A stretch of 64,000 nucleotides of DNA from Antarctobacter heliothermus (lineage in GTDB: Bacteria > Pseudomonadota > Alphaproteobacteria > Rhodobacterales > Rhodobacteraceae). Below, one piece after another: positions 45,894-54,330 of this stretch. Every line of letters begins with the position of its first letter. Positions within the stretch are counted from its first letter, which is position 1. Location of the stretch: contig NZ_CP022540.1 in the NCBI RefSeq assembly GCF_002237555.1, forward strand, positions 3,291,001-3,355,000, given 5' to 3'. A program made the position numbers and the translations under genes. The notes beneath the pieces are model-generated. The model was not told the DNA's origin and did not search any database. It was given only the letters and a program-made list of their open reading frames with translations.

Positions 45894-46349
45894 ATGACAG
45901 ATATTGGCGTTGACGAGGGAGCGGAGATGAAACCCGAAAATTTTCTGCCCGAAGATTACCGTCCTGCCGAAGATGAACCATTCATGAACGAACGGCAGAC
46001 GGAGTACTTTCGCCGCAAGCTTTTGGCTTGGAAGGCCGAGCTGATGTCAGACAGCCGCGATACGATCGAAGCGCTGCAGGAAGGCACGCGGAATATTCCC
46101 GATGTGACCGACCGCGCCAGCGAAGAAACCGATCGCGCGCTAGAACTGCGGACGCGCGACCGTCAGCGCAAACTGGTTAACAAGATCGACCAGGCGCTGC
46201 GTCGTATCGACGAAGGTGAATACGGCTATTGCGAAGTGACCGGTGAGCCGATCAGCCTGAAACGGCTGGACGCCCGTCCGATCGCCACTATGAGCCTTGA
46301 GGCGCAAGAGCGCCATGAGCGCCGCGAGAAAGTCCACCGCGACGATTGA
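45894..46349 (+). CDS. dksA: DksA/TraR-family RNA polymerase-binding regulator with a reduced zinc finger
   Basis: 151 residues from ATG 45894 (AGGA 8 bp upstream); ATG 45927, with its own purine box, would start at MKPENFLPEDYRP, which may be the family start. It binds the RNA polymerase secondary channel with ppGpp. The coiled-coil tip acidic pair is kept (PDVTDRAS, Asp 70 and Asp 73). Of the four cysteines of the usual zinc finger only Cys 113 remains (YCEVTGEPI; the later pair is replaced in ATMSLEAQE). This matches the atypical one-Cys DksA known from Rhodobacter. A terminator follows. Confidence 0.92.
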   Translation: MTDIGVDEGAEMKPENFLPEDYRPAEDEPFMNERQTEYFRRKLLAWKAELMSDSRDTIEALQEGTRNIPDVTDRASEETDRALELRTRDRQRKLVNKIDQALRRIDEGEYGYCEVTGEPISLKRLDARPIATMSLEAQERHERREKVHRDD

Positions 46350-46374
46350 GCCGCACAGTTCCATGTGAATGAAC

Positions 46375-46403
46375 AACGCCGGGGTCTTGCCTCGGCGTTT
46401 TTC
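46375..46403 (+). terminator. Terminator after dksA
   Basis: AACGCCG at 46375-46381 pairs with CGGCGTT at 46393-46399 and runs into TTTTCG. It separates dksA from the monooxygenase gene. Confidence 0.75.
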
Positions 46404-46421
46404 GTTTGTCATGGGAATGGC

Positions 46422-47588
46422 ATGGATTTGTCGGGCCTCAACATCACGATCATCGGCGCCGGGATCGGCGGTTTGGCGGTGGCGCTTGCGTTGCGGGCGC
46501 GGGGCGCGGAAGTGCGCATTCTGGAACAGGCCGAGGCGATCCGCGAGGTGGGCGCCGGAATCCAGATCAGCCCCAATGGCCTGCGCGTTCTTCAGGCGCT
46601 GGATTTGGGCGAGGGGTTTCGCCGCATCTCGGTCCGGGGGCGCGCGGTGTCTCTGCGCAACCTGCGTGGGGGCGAGGTGCTGCGGATGGATCTTGCCGGT
46701 TTGCCCGAAGATCACAGCTATCGTTTTGTGCATCGCGCCGACTTTGTCGAGCTGCTGGCGGCGCGCGCCCGGGCGGTGGGCGTGCGGGTCCGGTTGTTGC
46801 AGAATGTGCGGGATGTGACACCGGGGGCGTCGCCGCGGATCACACTGTGCAACGGTGACGCCACCTGCGCCGATCTGGTGATTGGCGCGGACGGGCTGCA
46901 TTCAGTGCTGCGTCCGGTGCTGAATGGCGCGGCGCAGCCGTTCTTTACCGGGCAGGTCGCGTGGCGGGCGGTGGTCCCGAACAAAGTCAGCCATCCGGCA
47001 GAGGCGCGGGTCCACATGGGCCCCGGTCGGCACATGGTGAGCTATCCGTTGCGCGGCGGCGACATGGTGAACCTTGTCGCGGTGCAAGAGCGCAGCGACT
47101 GGGCCGCCGAAGGGTGGAGCCATCGGGACGATGCTGCCAATCTGCGCGCCGCTTTTGCCGGGTTTGGTGGCGTGGTGCCGGGATTGCTGTCGGGGGTGGA
47201 AAACCCCGGCCTTTGGGGGCTGTTTCGACATCCCGTCGCGCGGCATTGGCACGGCGATCATGTGGCGCTGCTGGGCGATGCGGCGCATCCGACGCTGCCG
47301 TTTCTGGCGCAGGGCGCAAACATGGCGCTGGAGGATGCCTGGGTGCTGGCGGATGCTTTGGCAGGGGCGCGGGACATGGCCGAGGGGCTGGCCACCTATC
47401 AGCAGCGGCGGCGCGCCCGCGTGGTCAAGGTGATCGACGCGGCCAGTGGCAACGCGTGGAAATACCACCTGCGCAATCCGCTGGTGCGCGGTGTGGCGCA
47501 TCTGGGGCTGGGTGTGGTTGGCCGCTTGGCCCCCGGTGCGATGATGCGCAGTTTCGACTGGCTGTACGGGCATGATGTGACCGCCTGA
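46422..47588 (+). CDS. FAD-dependent monooxygenase (salicylate hydroxylase-like)
   Basis: 388 residues from ATG 46422. The N-terminal FAD dinucleotide fold is IIGAGIGGLAVALALRARG, the mid DG-type motif is LVIGADGLHSVLRP, and the FAD phosphate motif is LLGDAAHPTLPFLAQGANMALED. This is the group A flavoprotein hydroxylase family that uses NAD(P)H and oxygen on aromatic rings. No aromatic-degradation genes are nearby, so the substrate is open. A 76-bp gap separates it from the XdhC-like gene. Confidence 0.9.
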   Translation: MDLSGLNITIIGAGIGGLAVALALRARGAEVRILEQAEAIREVGAGIQISPNGLRVLQALDLGEGFRRISVRGRAVSLRNLRGGEVLRMDLAGLPEDHSYRFVHRADFVELLAARARAVGVRVRLLQNVRDVTPGASPRITLCNGDATCADLVIGADGLHSVLRPVLNGAAQPFFTGQVAWRAVVPNKVSHPAEARVHMGPGRHMVSYPLRGGDMVNLVAVQERSDWAAEGWSHRDDAANLRAAFAGFGGVVPGLLSGVENPGLWGLFRHPVARHWHGDHVALLGDAAHPTLPFLAQGANMALEDAWVLADALAGARDMAEGLATYQQRRRARVVKVIDAASGNAWKYHLRNPLVRGVAHLGLGVVGRLAPGAMMRSFDWLYGHDVTA

Positions 47589-47664
47589 CCTCTTCGACCA
47601 TTGAAGGGGCAGACAGTGCGCGCCTACATGCTAGACATCAGGCAACAAAGGTGGGGGGCTTTTC

Positions 47665-48639
47665 ATGGATACGGTTGACGCGATACCCGAACAGGCGCTG
47701 GCGTGGCACCAGTCCGGCGAAGGGGCCGTTCTGGCGACGGTGGTGCAGACATGGGGCTCTGCCCCCCGTCGCGTGGGCAGCCAGTTGGCGATTTCTGGCA
47801 CTGGCCAGATCGTGGGATCGGTCTCTGGTGGCTGTGTCGAGGGCGCGGTGATTGTCGAGGCGCTGGAGGCGTTGGAAACCGGAGAGCTGCGCGAGTTGGA
47901 GTTTGGTGTTTCCGACGACGATGCGTTTGCCGTGGGTCTGGCCTGTGGCGGCACCATCCGGGTGCTGGTGGAACCTGTGGGCGCGGTGATGCCCGAACTG
48001 CTGTTGCAGGATTTGGTAGCGGCGCGGGCGGCGCGCACGCCGGTGGCCTATGTGGTGGATCTGGACCGCAGCGACCGCTGGCTGGATCACACCGGGTTTC
48101 AGGATCGGTTCCGCATGGATCGCTCTGGCTTTGAACCGGACAGCCGCGTGTTTGTCGGCATCCACAACCCGCCCTTGCGGCTGGTGGTGGTGGGGGCCGT
48201 GCATATCGCCCAAGCCCTGCTGCCGATGGCGCGGATCGCGGGTTATGATCCGGCGGTGATCGACCCGCGTGAGGCCTTTGCCTCTGCAGCGCGGTTTCCG
48301 GACACGCAATTGCTGCACGATTGGCCGGATGAGGCGGTCGAAAAGCTGGGTCTGGACACGCGCACTGCGCTGGTGCTGCTGACCCATGATCCCAAGCTGG
48401 ACGATCCGGCGCTGGAAAAGGCGCTGCGGTCGGGGTGTTTCTATATCGGCGCGCTGGGGTCGACGCGGACCCATGCGAAACGGGCCACGCGGTTGAGCGA
48501 GGCGGGATTTACCAAAGCTGAAATCGGGCGCATCCATGCGCCGATTGGGTTGGACATCGGGGCCGCCAGCCCGGCAGAGATCGCGGTGTCGGTGATCGCC
48601 CAGATGACTCAGGTGCTGCGACAGGGCGACAGGCGATGA
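47665..48639 (+). CDS. XdhC/CoxI-family molybdenum cofactor insertion protein
   Basis: 324 residues from ATG 47665. The N-terminal XdhC-type domain carries ATVVQTWGSAPRRVGSQLAI and SVSGGCVEGAV, and a later LACGGTIRVLVEP. The C-terminal domain is Rossmann-like (LVVVGAVHIAQALLPMARIAGY) and ends IHAPIGLDIGAASPAEIAVSV, the standard family ending. XdhC/CoxI proteins bind and sulfurate molybdopterin cofactor for xanthine dehydrogenase or CO-dehydrogenase-type enzymes. It overlaps the next gene by ATGA. Confidence 0.92.
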   Translation: MDTVDAIPEQALAWHQSGEGAVLATVVQTWGSAPRRVGSQLAISGTGQIVGSVSGGCVEGAVIVEALEALETGELRELEFGVSDDDAFAVGLACGGTIRVLVEPVGAVMPELLLQDLVAARAARTPVAYVVDLDRSDRWLDHTGFQDRFRMDRSGFEPDSRVFVGIHNPPLRLVVVGAVHIAQALLPMARIAGYDPAVIDPREAFASAARFPDTQLLHDWPDEAVEKLGLDTRTALVLLTHDPKLDDPALEKALRSGCFYIGALGSTRTHAKRATRLSEAGFTKAEIGRIHAPIGLDIGAASPAEIAVSVIAQMTQVLRQGDRR

Positions 48640-49628
48640 AATTTGGCACCCTTTCGCTGGATCACGCCGAGGGCGCGGTGCTTGCGCATTCCGTTGCCTT
48701 GGACAAGGGGCGGCTGCGCAAGGGCCGCGTTCTGAGCGCCGAGGATGTGGAGACCCTGCGCGGTGTCGGGCTGAGCGAGGTGATCGCCGCCCGGCTAGAG
48801 GCGGGTGATCTGGGCGAGGATGTTGCCGCCGCGCGGTTGGCGCAGGCGCTTGTGCCCGATCCAGAACGGGCGGGCCTGCGGATTGGCAAGGCCGCCACGG
48901 GTCGGGTGAACCTGCACGCCGAGGCCCCCGGCGTGATCGAAGTTTTGGCAGACCGTATCCACGCGCTGAACGCGCTGCATCCGATGATCACCGTGGCGAC
49001 CGTGCGCGAATGGCAGCGGGTGGCGGCGGGCAGCATGGTGGCGACGGTCAAGATTATCTCTTATGCGGTGCCAGAGGCGGCGCTGGAGGCGGCCTGTCTT
49101 GCGGCGCAATCGGCGCTGCGGCTGCGGCCTGTGGTTTGTCGGACCGCGCAACTGATCCAGACCACGGTGGACGGCAAGGACAACGGCGACAAGGGGCAGG
49201 CGGTGACGCAGGACCGGCTGGACCGGCTGGGCGTCACCCTTGGCCCGCAACAGGTGGTGCCGCACCGGGCAGAGCCGCTGGCCAAGGCCATCGGCGAAAC
49301 GCAGGCGGATATCGTGTTGATCCTGACCGGCTCTGCCACCTCTGATCTGTTTGATGTCGCGCCCGAAGCCGTGCGGCAGGCGGGTGGCAGCGTGACCCAT
49401 TTCGGGATGCCGGTCGATCCAGGCAATCTGTTGTTTTTTGGCACGCTTCAGGGCCGTCCGGTGATCGGTCTGCCGGGGTGTGCGCGTGCGCCTGCGTTGA
49501 ACGGCGCCGATTTTGTGCTGGAACGGCTGCTGTGCGGCGTGCCGGTCACGTCGCAGGACATCGCGGGTATGGGCGTGGGCGGCCTGCTCAAGGAAATCCC
49601 GGCGCGTGGGCGATTGCGCGAGGCGTAG
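48636..49628 (+). CDS. Molybdopterin-binding MoeA/MoaB-like protein
   Basis: 330 residues from ATG 48636, overlapping the XdhC-like stop. The C-terminal part has a MoCF-type fold: ADIVLILTGSATSDLFDVAPEAV followed by GMPVDPGNLLFFG and GRPVIGLPGCARAPALN, the latter similar to the MoeA GLPGNPVS segment but altered. It probably binds molybdopterin. Together with the XdhC-like protein it forms a cofactor-handling pair for a xanthine-oxidase-family enzyme that is not encoded here. Stop is TAG. Confidence 0.85.
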   Translation: MKFGTLSLDHAEGAVLAHSVALDKGRLRKGRVLSAEDVETLRGVGLSEVIAARLEAGDLGEDVAAARLAQALVPDPERAGLRIGKAATGRVNLHAEAPGVIEVLADRIHALNALHPMITVATVREWQRVAAGSMVATVKIISYAVPEAALEAACLAAQSALRLRPVVCRTAQLIQTTVDGKDNGDKGQAVTQDRLDRLGVTLGPQQVVPHRAEPLAKAIGETQADIVLILTGSATSDLFDVAPEAVRQAGGSVTHFGMPVDPGNLLFFGTLQGRPVIGLPGCARAPALNGADFVLERLLCGVPVTSQDIAGMGVGGLLKEIPARGRLREA

Positions 49629-49633
49629 GCGGA

Positions 49634-50233
49634 TCAGGCGGGCGCGTCGGCGATCAAGTCGATCAGGGCAGAGCGGCCGCTGTGGCCTGCGCCCTCGTCC
49701 AGATCCTTTTCGTAGCTGTCGAGCCGCAGTATGGTCAGATCCGGGAACGCATCACGCAACAGCGTTTCGGTATACATAAAATCCGGGTTGCCCGGACCGC
49801 CGGTGCCATAGTCCACCTGCTTCGGCGCATAACCGTGCAACATCAGCCGTCCGCCGGGGGCCACGGCACGGCGTATGCTGTCAAAGACGGTTGCGCGCTC
49901 TGCCGGGTTGAGAAACTGGATGAAGACAGCAACGACGAGGTCATAGGGGGCTGCGTCCCACGGCCAATCCTCGATGGTCGAGACCGTGAACTTTGGTGTG
50001 ACGCCGGCACCTTTGGCCAGTTTTGCGGCCTTGGCGATGGCATTGGGCGACAGATCAAAGGCCGTCACGTCGCAGCCTTGCTGCGCCAGCCAGACGCTGT
50101 TGCGTCCTTCGCCGTCCGCGACACAGAGCGTGCGCGCGCCATGTGGAATCAGGCCGGCATGGGCGGTCAGAAAACCTGAAGGTGCGGTGCCAAAGACATA
50201 GGTGTCTGTCGCGTAACGCTGATCCCAAGTCAT
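49634..50233 (-). CDS. Class I SAM-dependent methyltransferase (thiopurine/tellurite-type fold)
   Basis: 199 residues from ATG 50233. SAM-binding motif I is LCVADGEGRNSVWLAQQG, followed by VTAFDLSPNAI and the mid motif YDLVVAVFIQFL. The small size and the RYATDTYVFGTAPSGFL beginning match methyltransferases annotated as tellurite-resistance or thiol-type. The substrate is unknown. It is convergent with the MoeA-like gene, with only 5 bp between them. Confidence 0.88.
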   Translation of the reverse strand: MTWDQRYATDTYVFGTAPSGFLTAHAGLIPHGARTLCVADGEGRNSVWLAQQGCDVTAFDLSPNAIAKAAKLAKGAGVTPKFTVSTIEDWPWDAAPYDLVVAVFIQFLNPAERATVFDSIRRAVAPGGRLMLHGYAPKQVDYGTGGPGNPDFMYTETLLRDAFPDLTILRLDSYEKDLDEGAGHSGRSALIDLIADAPA

Positions 50234-50262
50234 CGAAGGGGCCCATCCCAAGCTGTTCGGAA

Positions 50263-50292
50263 AAGAAAAAGCCCGCCTGAACCGGCGGGCTT
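50263..50292 (-). terminator. Terminator after infC
   Basis: AAGCCCGCC at 50269-50277 and GGCGGGCTT at 50284-50292 form a perfect 9-bp stem. Read on the minus strand it is followed by TTTTCTTTT, as expected for infC. Confidence 0.85.
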
Positions 50293-50324
50293 GGACTGGA
50301 TCACTGCAAGGATCGCAGACAAGG

Positions 50325-50876
50325 TCACTTGGCCGACGGGCCAATCATCATGACCATCTGGCGGCCTTCCATTCTTGGCATGTTCTCGACCTTGCCTATT
50401 TCCTTGACGTCCTCGGCGACGCGTTCCAGCAGCTCACGGCCCAGATTCTGGTGAGCCATCTCGCGGCCACGGAACCGCAGGGTGATCTTCACCTTGTCGC
50501 CATTTTCGAGGAATTTGAAGACGTTGCGCATCTTGACCCCGTAGTCATGGATATCCGTATTGGGACGGAATTTCACTTCCTTGACTTCGATGATCTTCTG
50601 TTTCTTGCGCGCTTCGGCCTCGCGTTTCTGGGTTTCATACTTGAACTTGCCGAAGTCCATGATCTTGCAGACCGGCGGCGCGGCGTTTGGAGAAATCTCC
50701 ACAAGATCGAGTCCGGCCTGTTCGGCCATCTCCATCGCGCGTGCGGGTGTGACAACGCCGACGTTTTCGCCTTCGGCGCCGATCAGACGGATTTCAGGGG
50801 CCCGGATGCGATCATTGACGCGGGGGCCTGTGTCGCGCGTTGGCGGCGCGTTGTGCGGTCTGCGGGCTATTGGAAT
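50325..50876 (-). CDS. infC: Translation initiation factor IF-3 with probable AUU start
   Basis: About 183 residues. The frame has full IF3 character: [31 protein letters not shown] segment as [27 protein letters not shown], and the C-terminal [19 protein letters not shown]. The first ATG in frame (50735) would remove the N-terminal domain. Upstream the frame reaches ATT at 50876, giving (M)[19 protein letters not shown], and a TGA lies six codons before that, so no ATG, GTG or TTG start is available. AUU is the known start of E. coli infC, used for self-control. IF3 checks start-codon selection on the 30S subunit. Confidence 0.93.
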   Translation of the reverse strand: MPIARRPHNAPPTRDTGPRVNDRIRAPEIRLIGAEGENVGVVTPARAMEMAEQAGLDLVEISPNAAPPVCKIMDFGKFKYETQKREAEARKKQKIIEVKEVKFRPNTDIHDYGVKMRNVFKFLENGDKVKITLRFRGREMAHQNLGRELLERVAEDVKEIGKVENMPRMEGRQMVMMIGPSAK

Positions 50877-51061
50877 GCTCCATTTGCGGTTTTTTCAAGT
50901 CGGCAAGGTAAACTTGCCTTCATAGGCTTTCAAGCGGCAAATCTGTGCTTGTGCGTGCTCATTCAAGTGTTTCCCCCTTGCGAACACCGTTTACCGGGCG
51001 CAAACCCAGTGCAGGAGGCCCCGCGCAGCATCGCATGGGGCGAAATGCGATGGAGGTTCCC

Positions 51062-52081
51062 ATGCGAAACCTGATCCTCGTGATCGTGGCGGCCGCGGCC
51101 GCAGTGGGCGGTTATTTGTGGTATACGGGCCAAACGCCCGAAGAGGCGGCCCCGGTCGCAAGCGAAACAGTGGACAAGGCCAAGGACGCGGTCAAGGACG
51201 CTGCTGAAACCACAACCGATGTGGCCAAAGACGCGGTCGATGCAACAGTCGACGCGGCTAAGGATGCCGGTGAGACGGCCGTTGATGCTGCCAAGGACGC
51301 TGTCGACACCACGGTTGATGCGGCCAAGGCCGCAGCGGACGCAACCGTCGACGCGGCAGAAACCGCGCTGGCGGATGCTGCCAAGGATGTGGCCGAGGGG
51401 CAAGCCAAACTGGGCGATGCGCTGTCTGACGTCGTCGACGCGACGGTGGACACTGCAAAGGATGCGGTCGATGCGACTGTGGACACGGCAAAAGATGCCA
51501 TGGATGGCACCGTGGATGCCGCCAAGGACGCAACGGACGCGGTGGACACCGCTTTGACCGCAGATCCTGCTGCTGATGTTGCCGATGCGGTGGACCCGGT
51601 GGTTGAGCCGGTGGAAACCGCAGAGCCGGTTCTGGAGCCCTCCGAGGCAGCCGATCCCGTGGTCGAGCCTGTTGAGACAGCTGAACCTGCGGCGGCCCCT
51701 GTTGAAGCTGTGGAACCTGCGGCTGAGCCGATTGAGACAGCCGAGCCTGCGGCAGAACCTGTCGAGACCGCTGAGCCTGCGGCGGAGCCTGTCGAGACCG
51801 CTGAGCCTGTGGCGGAGCCGGTTGAGACAGCTGAACCTGCCGCTGAGCCAGTTGAGACGGCTGAACCTGCCGTCGCGCCTGCGGATGCCGCCGAGCCGGA
51901 GATCGAAGAGCTGTTGACGGTTGAGGGCTTCGATTACGACAAAGTTGCCGAGTACATCGACGATTCCGAACTCAACACGATTGCCAAGACCGGCGCCAAG
52001 GCGCTGCTGGAGCAGGCCAAGAATAACCCTGACGCGTTGCAGGGTATTCTAGACAGCCTGAAAGAGACGCTGGGCCTCTGA
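51062..52081 (+). CDS. Membrane-anchored repeat protein (LEA-like and EPVETA repeats)
   Basis: 339 residues from ATG 51062, with TGGAGG 7 bp upstream. One N-terminal membrane helix (NLILVIVAAAAAVGGYLWY) is followed by about 130 residues of 11-residue-type amphipathic repeats such as DAAKDAVDATVDTAKDAV, like LEA or apolipoprotein helices. About 110 residues of decapeptide repeats of the form AEPVETAEPA come next, and a small folded C-terminal domain (VEGFDYDKVAEYIDDSEL) ends the protein. It looks like a stalk that holds the end domain away from the membrane. No function known. A strong terminator follows. Confidence 0.8.
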   Translation: MRNLILVIVAAAAAVGGYLWYTGQTPEEAAPVASETVDKAKDAVKDAAETTTDVAKDAVDATVDAAKDAGETAVDAAKDAVDTTVDAAKAAADATVDAAETALADAAKDVAEGQAKLGDALSDVVDATVDTAKDAVDATVDTAKDAMDGTVDAAKDATDAVDTALTADPAADVADAVDPVVEPVETAEPVLEPSEAADPVVEPVETAEPAAAPVEAVEPAAEPIETAEPAAEPVETAEPAAEPVETAEPVAEPVETAEPAAEPVETAEPAVAPADAAEPEIEELLTVEGFDYDKVAEYIDDSELNTIAKTGAKALLEQAKNNPDALQGILDSLKETLGL

Positions 52082-52105
52082 TCCCACGTCACCTAGACAA
52101 GAAAG

Positions 52106-52136
52106 AAAGCCCCCGCCGGATCGGCGGGGGCTTTTT
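52106..52136 (+). terminator. Rho-independent terminator
   Basis: AGCCCCCGCC at 52108-52117 pairs with GGCGGGGGCT at 52123-52132 and is followed by TTTTT. It closes the repeat-protein gene and, with the preceding A-rich stretch, may also act on the convergent reductase gene. Confidence 0.9.
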
Positions 52137-52173
52137 CATGCCGCGTGGGCACGGCGCATATGGATGAGGTCGT

Positions 52174-53037
52174 TCAGTCGAGGAAGGCTTTTTCGACGAC
52201 GTAATGCTGGGGATCGGAATTGGCCCCTTCGACAAGGCCATAACCTTCGAGCATCTCTTTCAATTCCAGATTAAAGGCGAGGTTGCCGCAGATCATGGCG
52301 CGATCCGTCTCGGGTGTCAGGACCGGCACGCCCAGATCCGAGAACGCCTCACCAGAGCGCATCAGGTCGGTGATGCGGCCCAACTTGGGGCTCTCTTCGC
52401 GGGTGGTGGTGGGGTAGTATTTGATCTTGTTCCAGAACCCGTCACCGATCACTTCGGACAGCAGCTCGTCGGTCTTCAGCGATTCAATGATGTCACGGCC
52501 ATAAGTCAGCTCACCAACCTCGCGGCAGGTGTGGGTGATGATGATTTCATCGTAATCCTCATAGGTTTGCGGCTCGCGCAGCAGCGACGAGAACGGCGCA
52601 AAGCCGGTGCCGGTGGCGAACAGCCACAGCCGCTTTCCCGGCAACAGCGCGTCATGTACCAGCGTGCCAACGGGTTTGGGACGTAGGATGATCTGATCGC
52701 CCACCGCGATATGTTGCAGGCGCGAGGTCAGCGGGCCGTCGGGCACCTTGATCGAGTAGAACTCCAACTCCTCATCCCAAGACGGCGAGGCGATGGAATA
52801 GGCGCGCAAAAGCGGTTTTTGCTTGCCGGTCTTTGGGTCGGGGTCTCCCATCAGGCCAATCATGACAAACTCACCCGAGCGAAAGCGCAGGGACGCAGGC
52901 CGGGTGCAGCGGAAGGAAAACAGCCGGTCGGTGTAATGTTTGACCTGCGTCACGGTCTGGGTATCCGGAACGGCAAGTTTGCGGGGGGCTGGGGTTTCGG
53001 CGGCAGTGGCTTCGGTCACGGGCGTCATCTCTGTCAT
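52174..53037 (-). CDS. fpr: Ferredoxin-NADP reductase
   Basis: 287 residues from ATG 53037. FAD-binding motif LLRAYSIASPSWD, then LKGG-type region as VGDQIILRPKPVGTL, the NADP motif FATGTGFAPFSSLL, and the C-terminal CGNLAFNLELKEML ending VEKAFLD. The N-terminal 30 residues are an Ala/Pro/Thr-rich extension not usual for the family. It transfers electrons between NADPH and ferredoxin or flavodoxin. It is next to the sulfite-reductase operon, so supply of reduced ferredoxin to CysI is a likely use. It is 136 bp downstream of the DUF934 gene on the same strand. Confidence 0.93.
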   Translation of the reverse strand: MTEMTPVTEATAAETPAPRKLAVPDTQTVTQVKHYTDRLFSFRCTRPASLRFRSGEFVMIGLMGDPDPKTGKQKPLLRAYSIASPSWDEELEFYSIKVPDGPLTSRLQHIAVGDQIILRPKPVGTLVHDALLPGKRLWLFATGTGFAPFSSLLREPQTYEDYDEIIITHTCREVGELTYGRDIIESLKTDELLSEVIGDGFWNKIKYYPTTTREESPKLGRITDLMRSGEAFSDLGVPVLTPETDRAMICGNLAFNLELKEMLEGYGLVEGANSDPQHYVVEKAFLD

Positions 53038-53173
53038 AGGGTCCTTTGCCGGTTGGTTTAACCGACACCTCATATCTAGCTTTGATCTGTGTCAGGTGAA
53101 ACGCGGCCCTTGAGCGCGGGCGGAGGCAGCACCCGGTTGGGCACTGCCTGCTTTATCGGGCGCGTGAAAGGGG

Positions 53174-53563
53174 TCAGGCGGTGCCGCGCACGCGGGCCTG
53201 ATAGTCATGCGCTTGCCAGTCGGCGCGAAAGATCCATTGATCCTGCGGCTGGCGTTCTGCCAGTGCCTCGTCAATCTCGATCTCGTCGAAACCTGCGCGG
53301 CGCGCCATGGCGTATTGGTCGGCGATCACATGGCCTCGTGCCCGCAACTGGCCCTTGTAGCCGCGCAGCCGCAGCAGGCGGGCCAGAGTGAATCCACGCC
53401 CGTCCGCAAAGCTGGGAAAGTCGATGCGGATCATCCGGGTGGTCTGGTTGAACTCCAGCGTGGCCGGGTCGGTGTCAGACGGCAGGTCCAGCGCGATGGG
53501 CGCGTCAAAACCTTCGGTCCAGTCTTCGGCGTGAAAGCCGGTGTCGCGCACGATGACGCTCAT
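53174..53563 (-). CDS. DUF934 protein of the sulfate-assimilation operon
   Basis: 129 residues from ATG 53563, overlapping the cysH stop by ATGA. The segments ALDLPSDTDPATLE, IRIDFPSFADGRGFTLARLLR and LRARGHVIADQYAMARRAGFDEIEI fit DUF934, a small protein regularly found beside cysH and cysI in alphaproteobacteria. Its role is not firmly known, perhaps in sulfite reduction. Last gene of the cys operon. Confidence 0.87.
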   Translation of the reverse strand: MSVIVRDTGFHAEDWTEGFDAPIALDLPSDTDPATLEFNQTTRMIRIDFPSFADGRGFTLARLLRLRGYKGQLRARGHVIADQYAMARRAGFDEIEIDEALAERQPQDQWIFRADWQAHDYQARVRGTA

Positions 53564-54330
53564 GCCTGTTCTCCTTGCTTGGTGCCGTTTGGAACGGTGT
53601 TTCTGACGGGGCGTCCATTGACGAAATGGATGCCGCATTCTTCCTTGGCCTGCCCGCGCCAGCGGCCTGAGCGGGGATCTTCACCCGGGGCCACCTTGGA
53701 GGTGCAGGGTTGGCACCCGATCGACGGATACCCCTGCGCCACCAGCGGATGCCGGGGCAGGCGGTTTTCTTCCATGTAGGCGCGCACGTCCTCTGGGGTC
53801 CAATGGGCCAGCGGATTCAGTTTGATCCGGCCGGTGTCTTCTTCGACCTCAAAGAAATTGAGCGCCGCGCGGGTGCCGGACTGATAGCGTTTGCGCCCAG
53901 TGATCCAGCCGTCATAGCCGTCCAGCGCCGCGTTCAGCGGTTCGGTCTTGCGCAGCGCGCAGCAGGCATCGGTGTCCGACAGGCGCAGCGCGCCGTAGGG
54001 GTCGCGGCTGTCCAGCGTGGCACGGTCGGCCTTGATGATGCGCAGGTTCTCCAGCCGCAGCCGTTCGGCCACCTCCTGCTGGTAGGTCAGCGTTTCCGCA
54101 AACAGCAGGCGCGTGTCGATGAACAGGACCGGGGTCTTGCGGTCGACCATCGCCACGAGGTGCAACAGCGCCACCGATTCCGCCCCGAAGGACGACACCA
54201 TCGCCAGTTCACCCGCGTCCGGGTCGCGCAGCGCGCCCTCCAGCACCGAGGTTGCGCTGTGATGGCGATAGCGTGCGTTCAGGCTGTCGACGCGGTTTCG
54301 CAGTTCTGAATGGTTCAGATCACGCGGCAT
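53560..54330 (-). CDS. cysH: APS/PAPS reductase
   Basis: 256 residues from ATG 54330, 11 bp inside the cysI end. The nucleotide-binding loop is VSSFGAESVALLHL. The 4Fe-4S cysteine pairs are Cys123-Cys124 (DACCALRKTEPL) and Cys206/Cys209 (GCQPCT), and the catalytic Cys is in ECGIHF near residue 232. Presence of both cysteine pairs marks the Fe-S type that reduces adenylylsulfate (APS), rather than the E. coli PAPS-only type. It makes sulfite for CysI. Confidence 0.93.
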   Translation of the reverse strand: MPRDLNHSELRNRVDSLNARYRHHSATSVLEGALRDPDAGELAMVSSFGAESVALLHLVAMVDRKTPVLFIDTRLLFAETLTYQQEVAERLRLENLRIIKADRATLDSRDPYGALRLSDTDACCALRKTEPLNAALDGYDGWITGRKRYQSGTRAALNFFEVEEDTGRIKLNPLAHWTPEDVRAYMEENRLPRHPLVAQGYPSIGCQPCTSKVAPGEDPRSGRWRGQAKEECGIHFVNGRPVRNTVPNGTKQGEQA

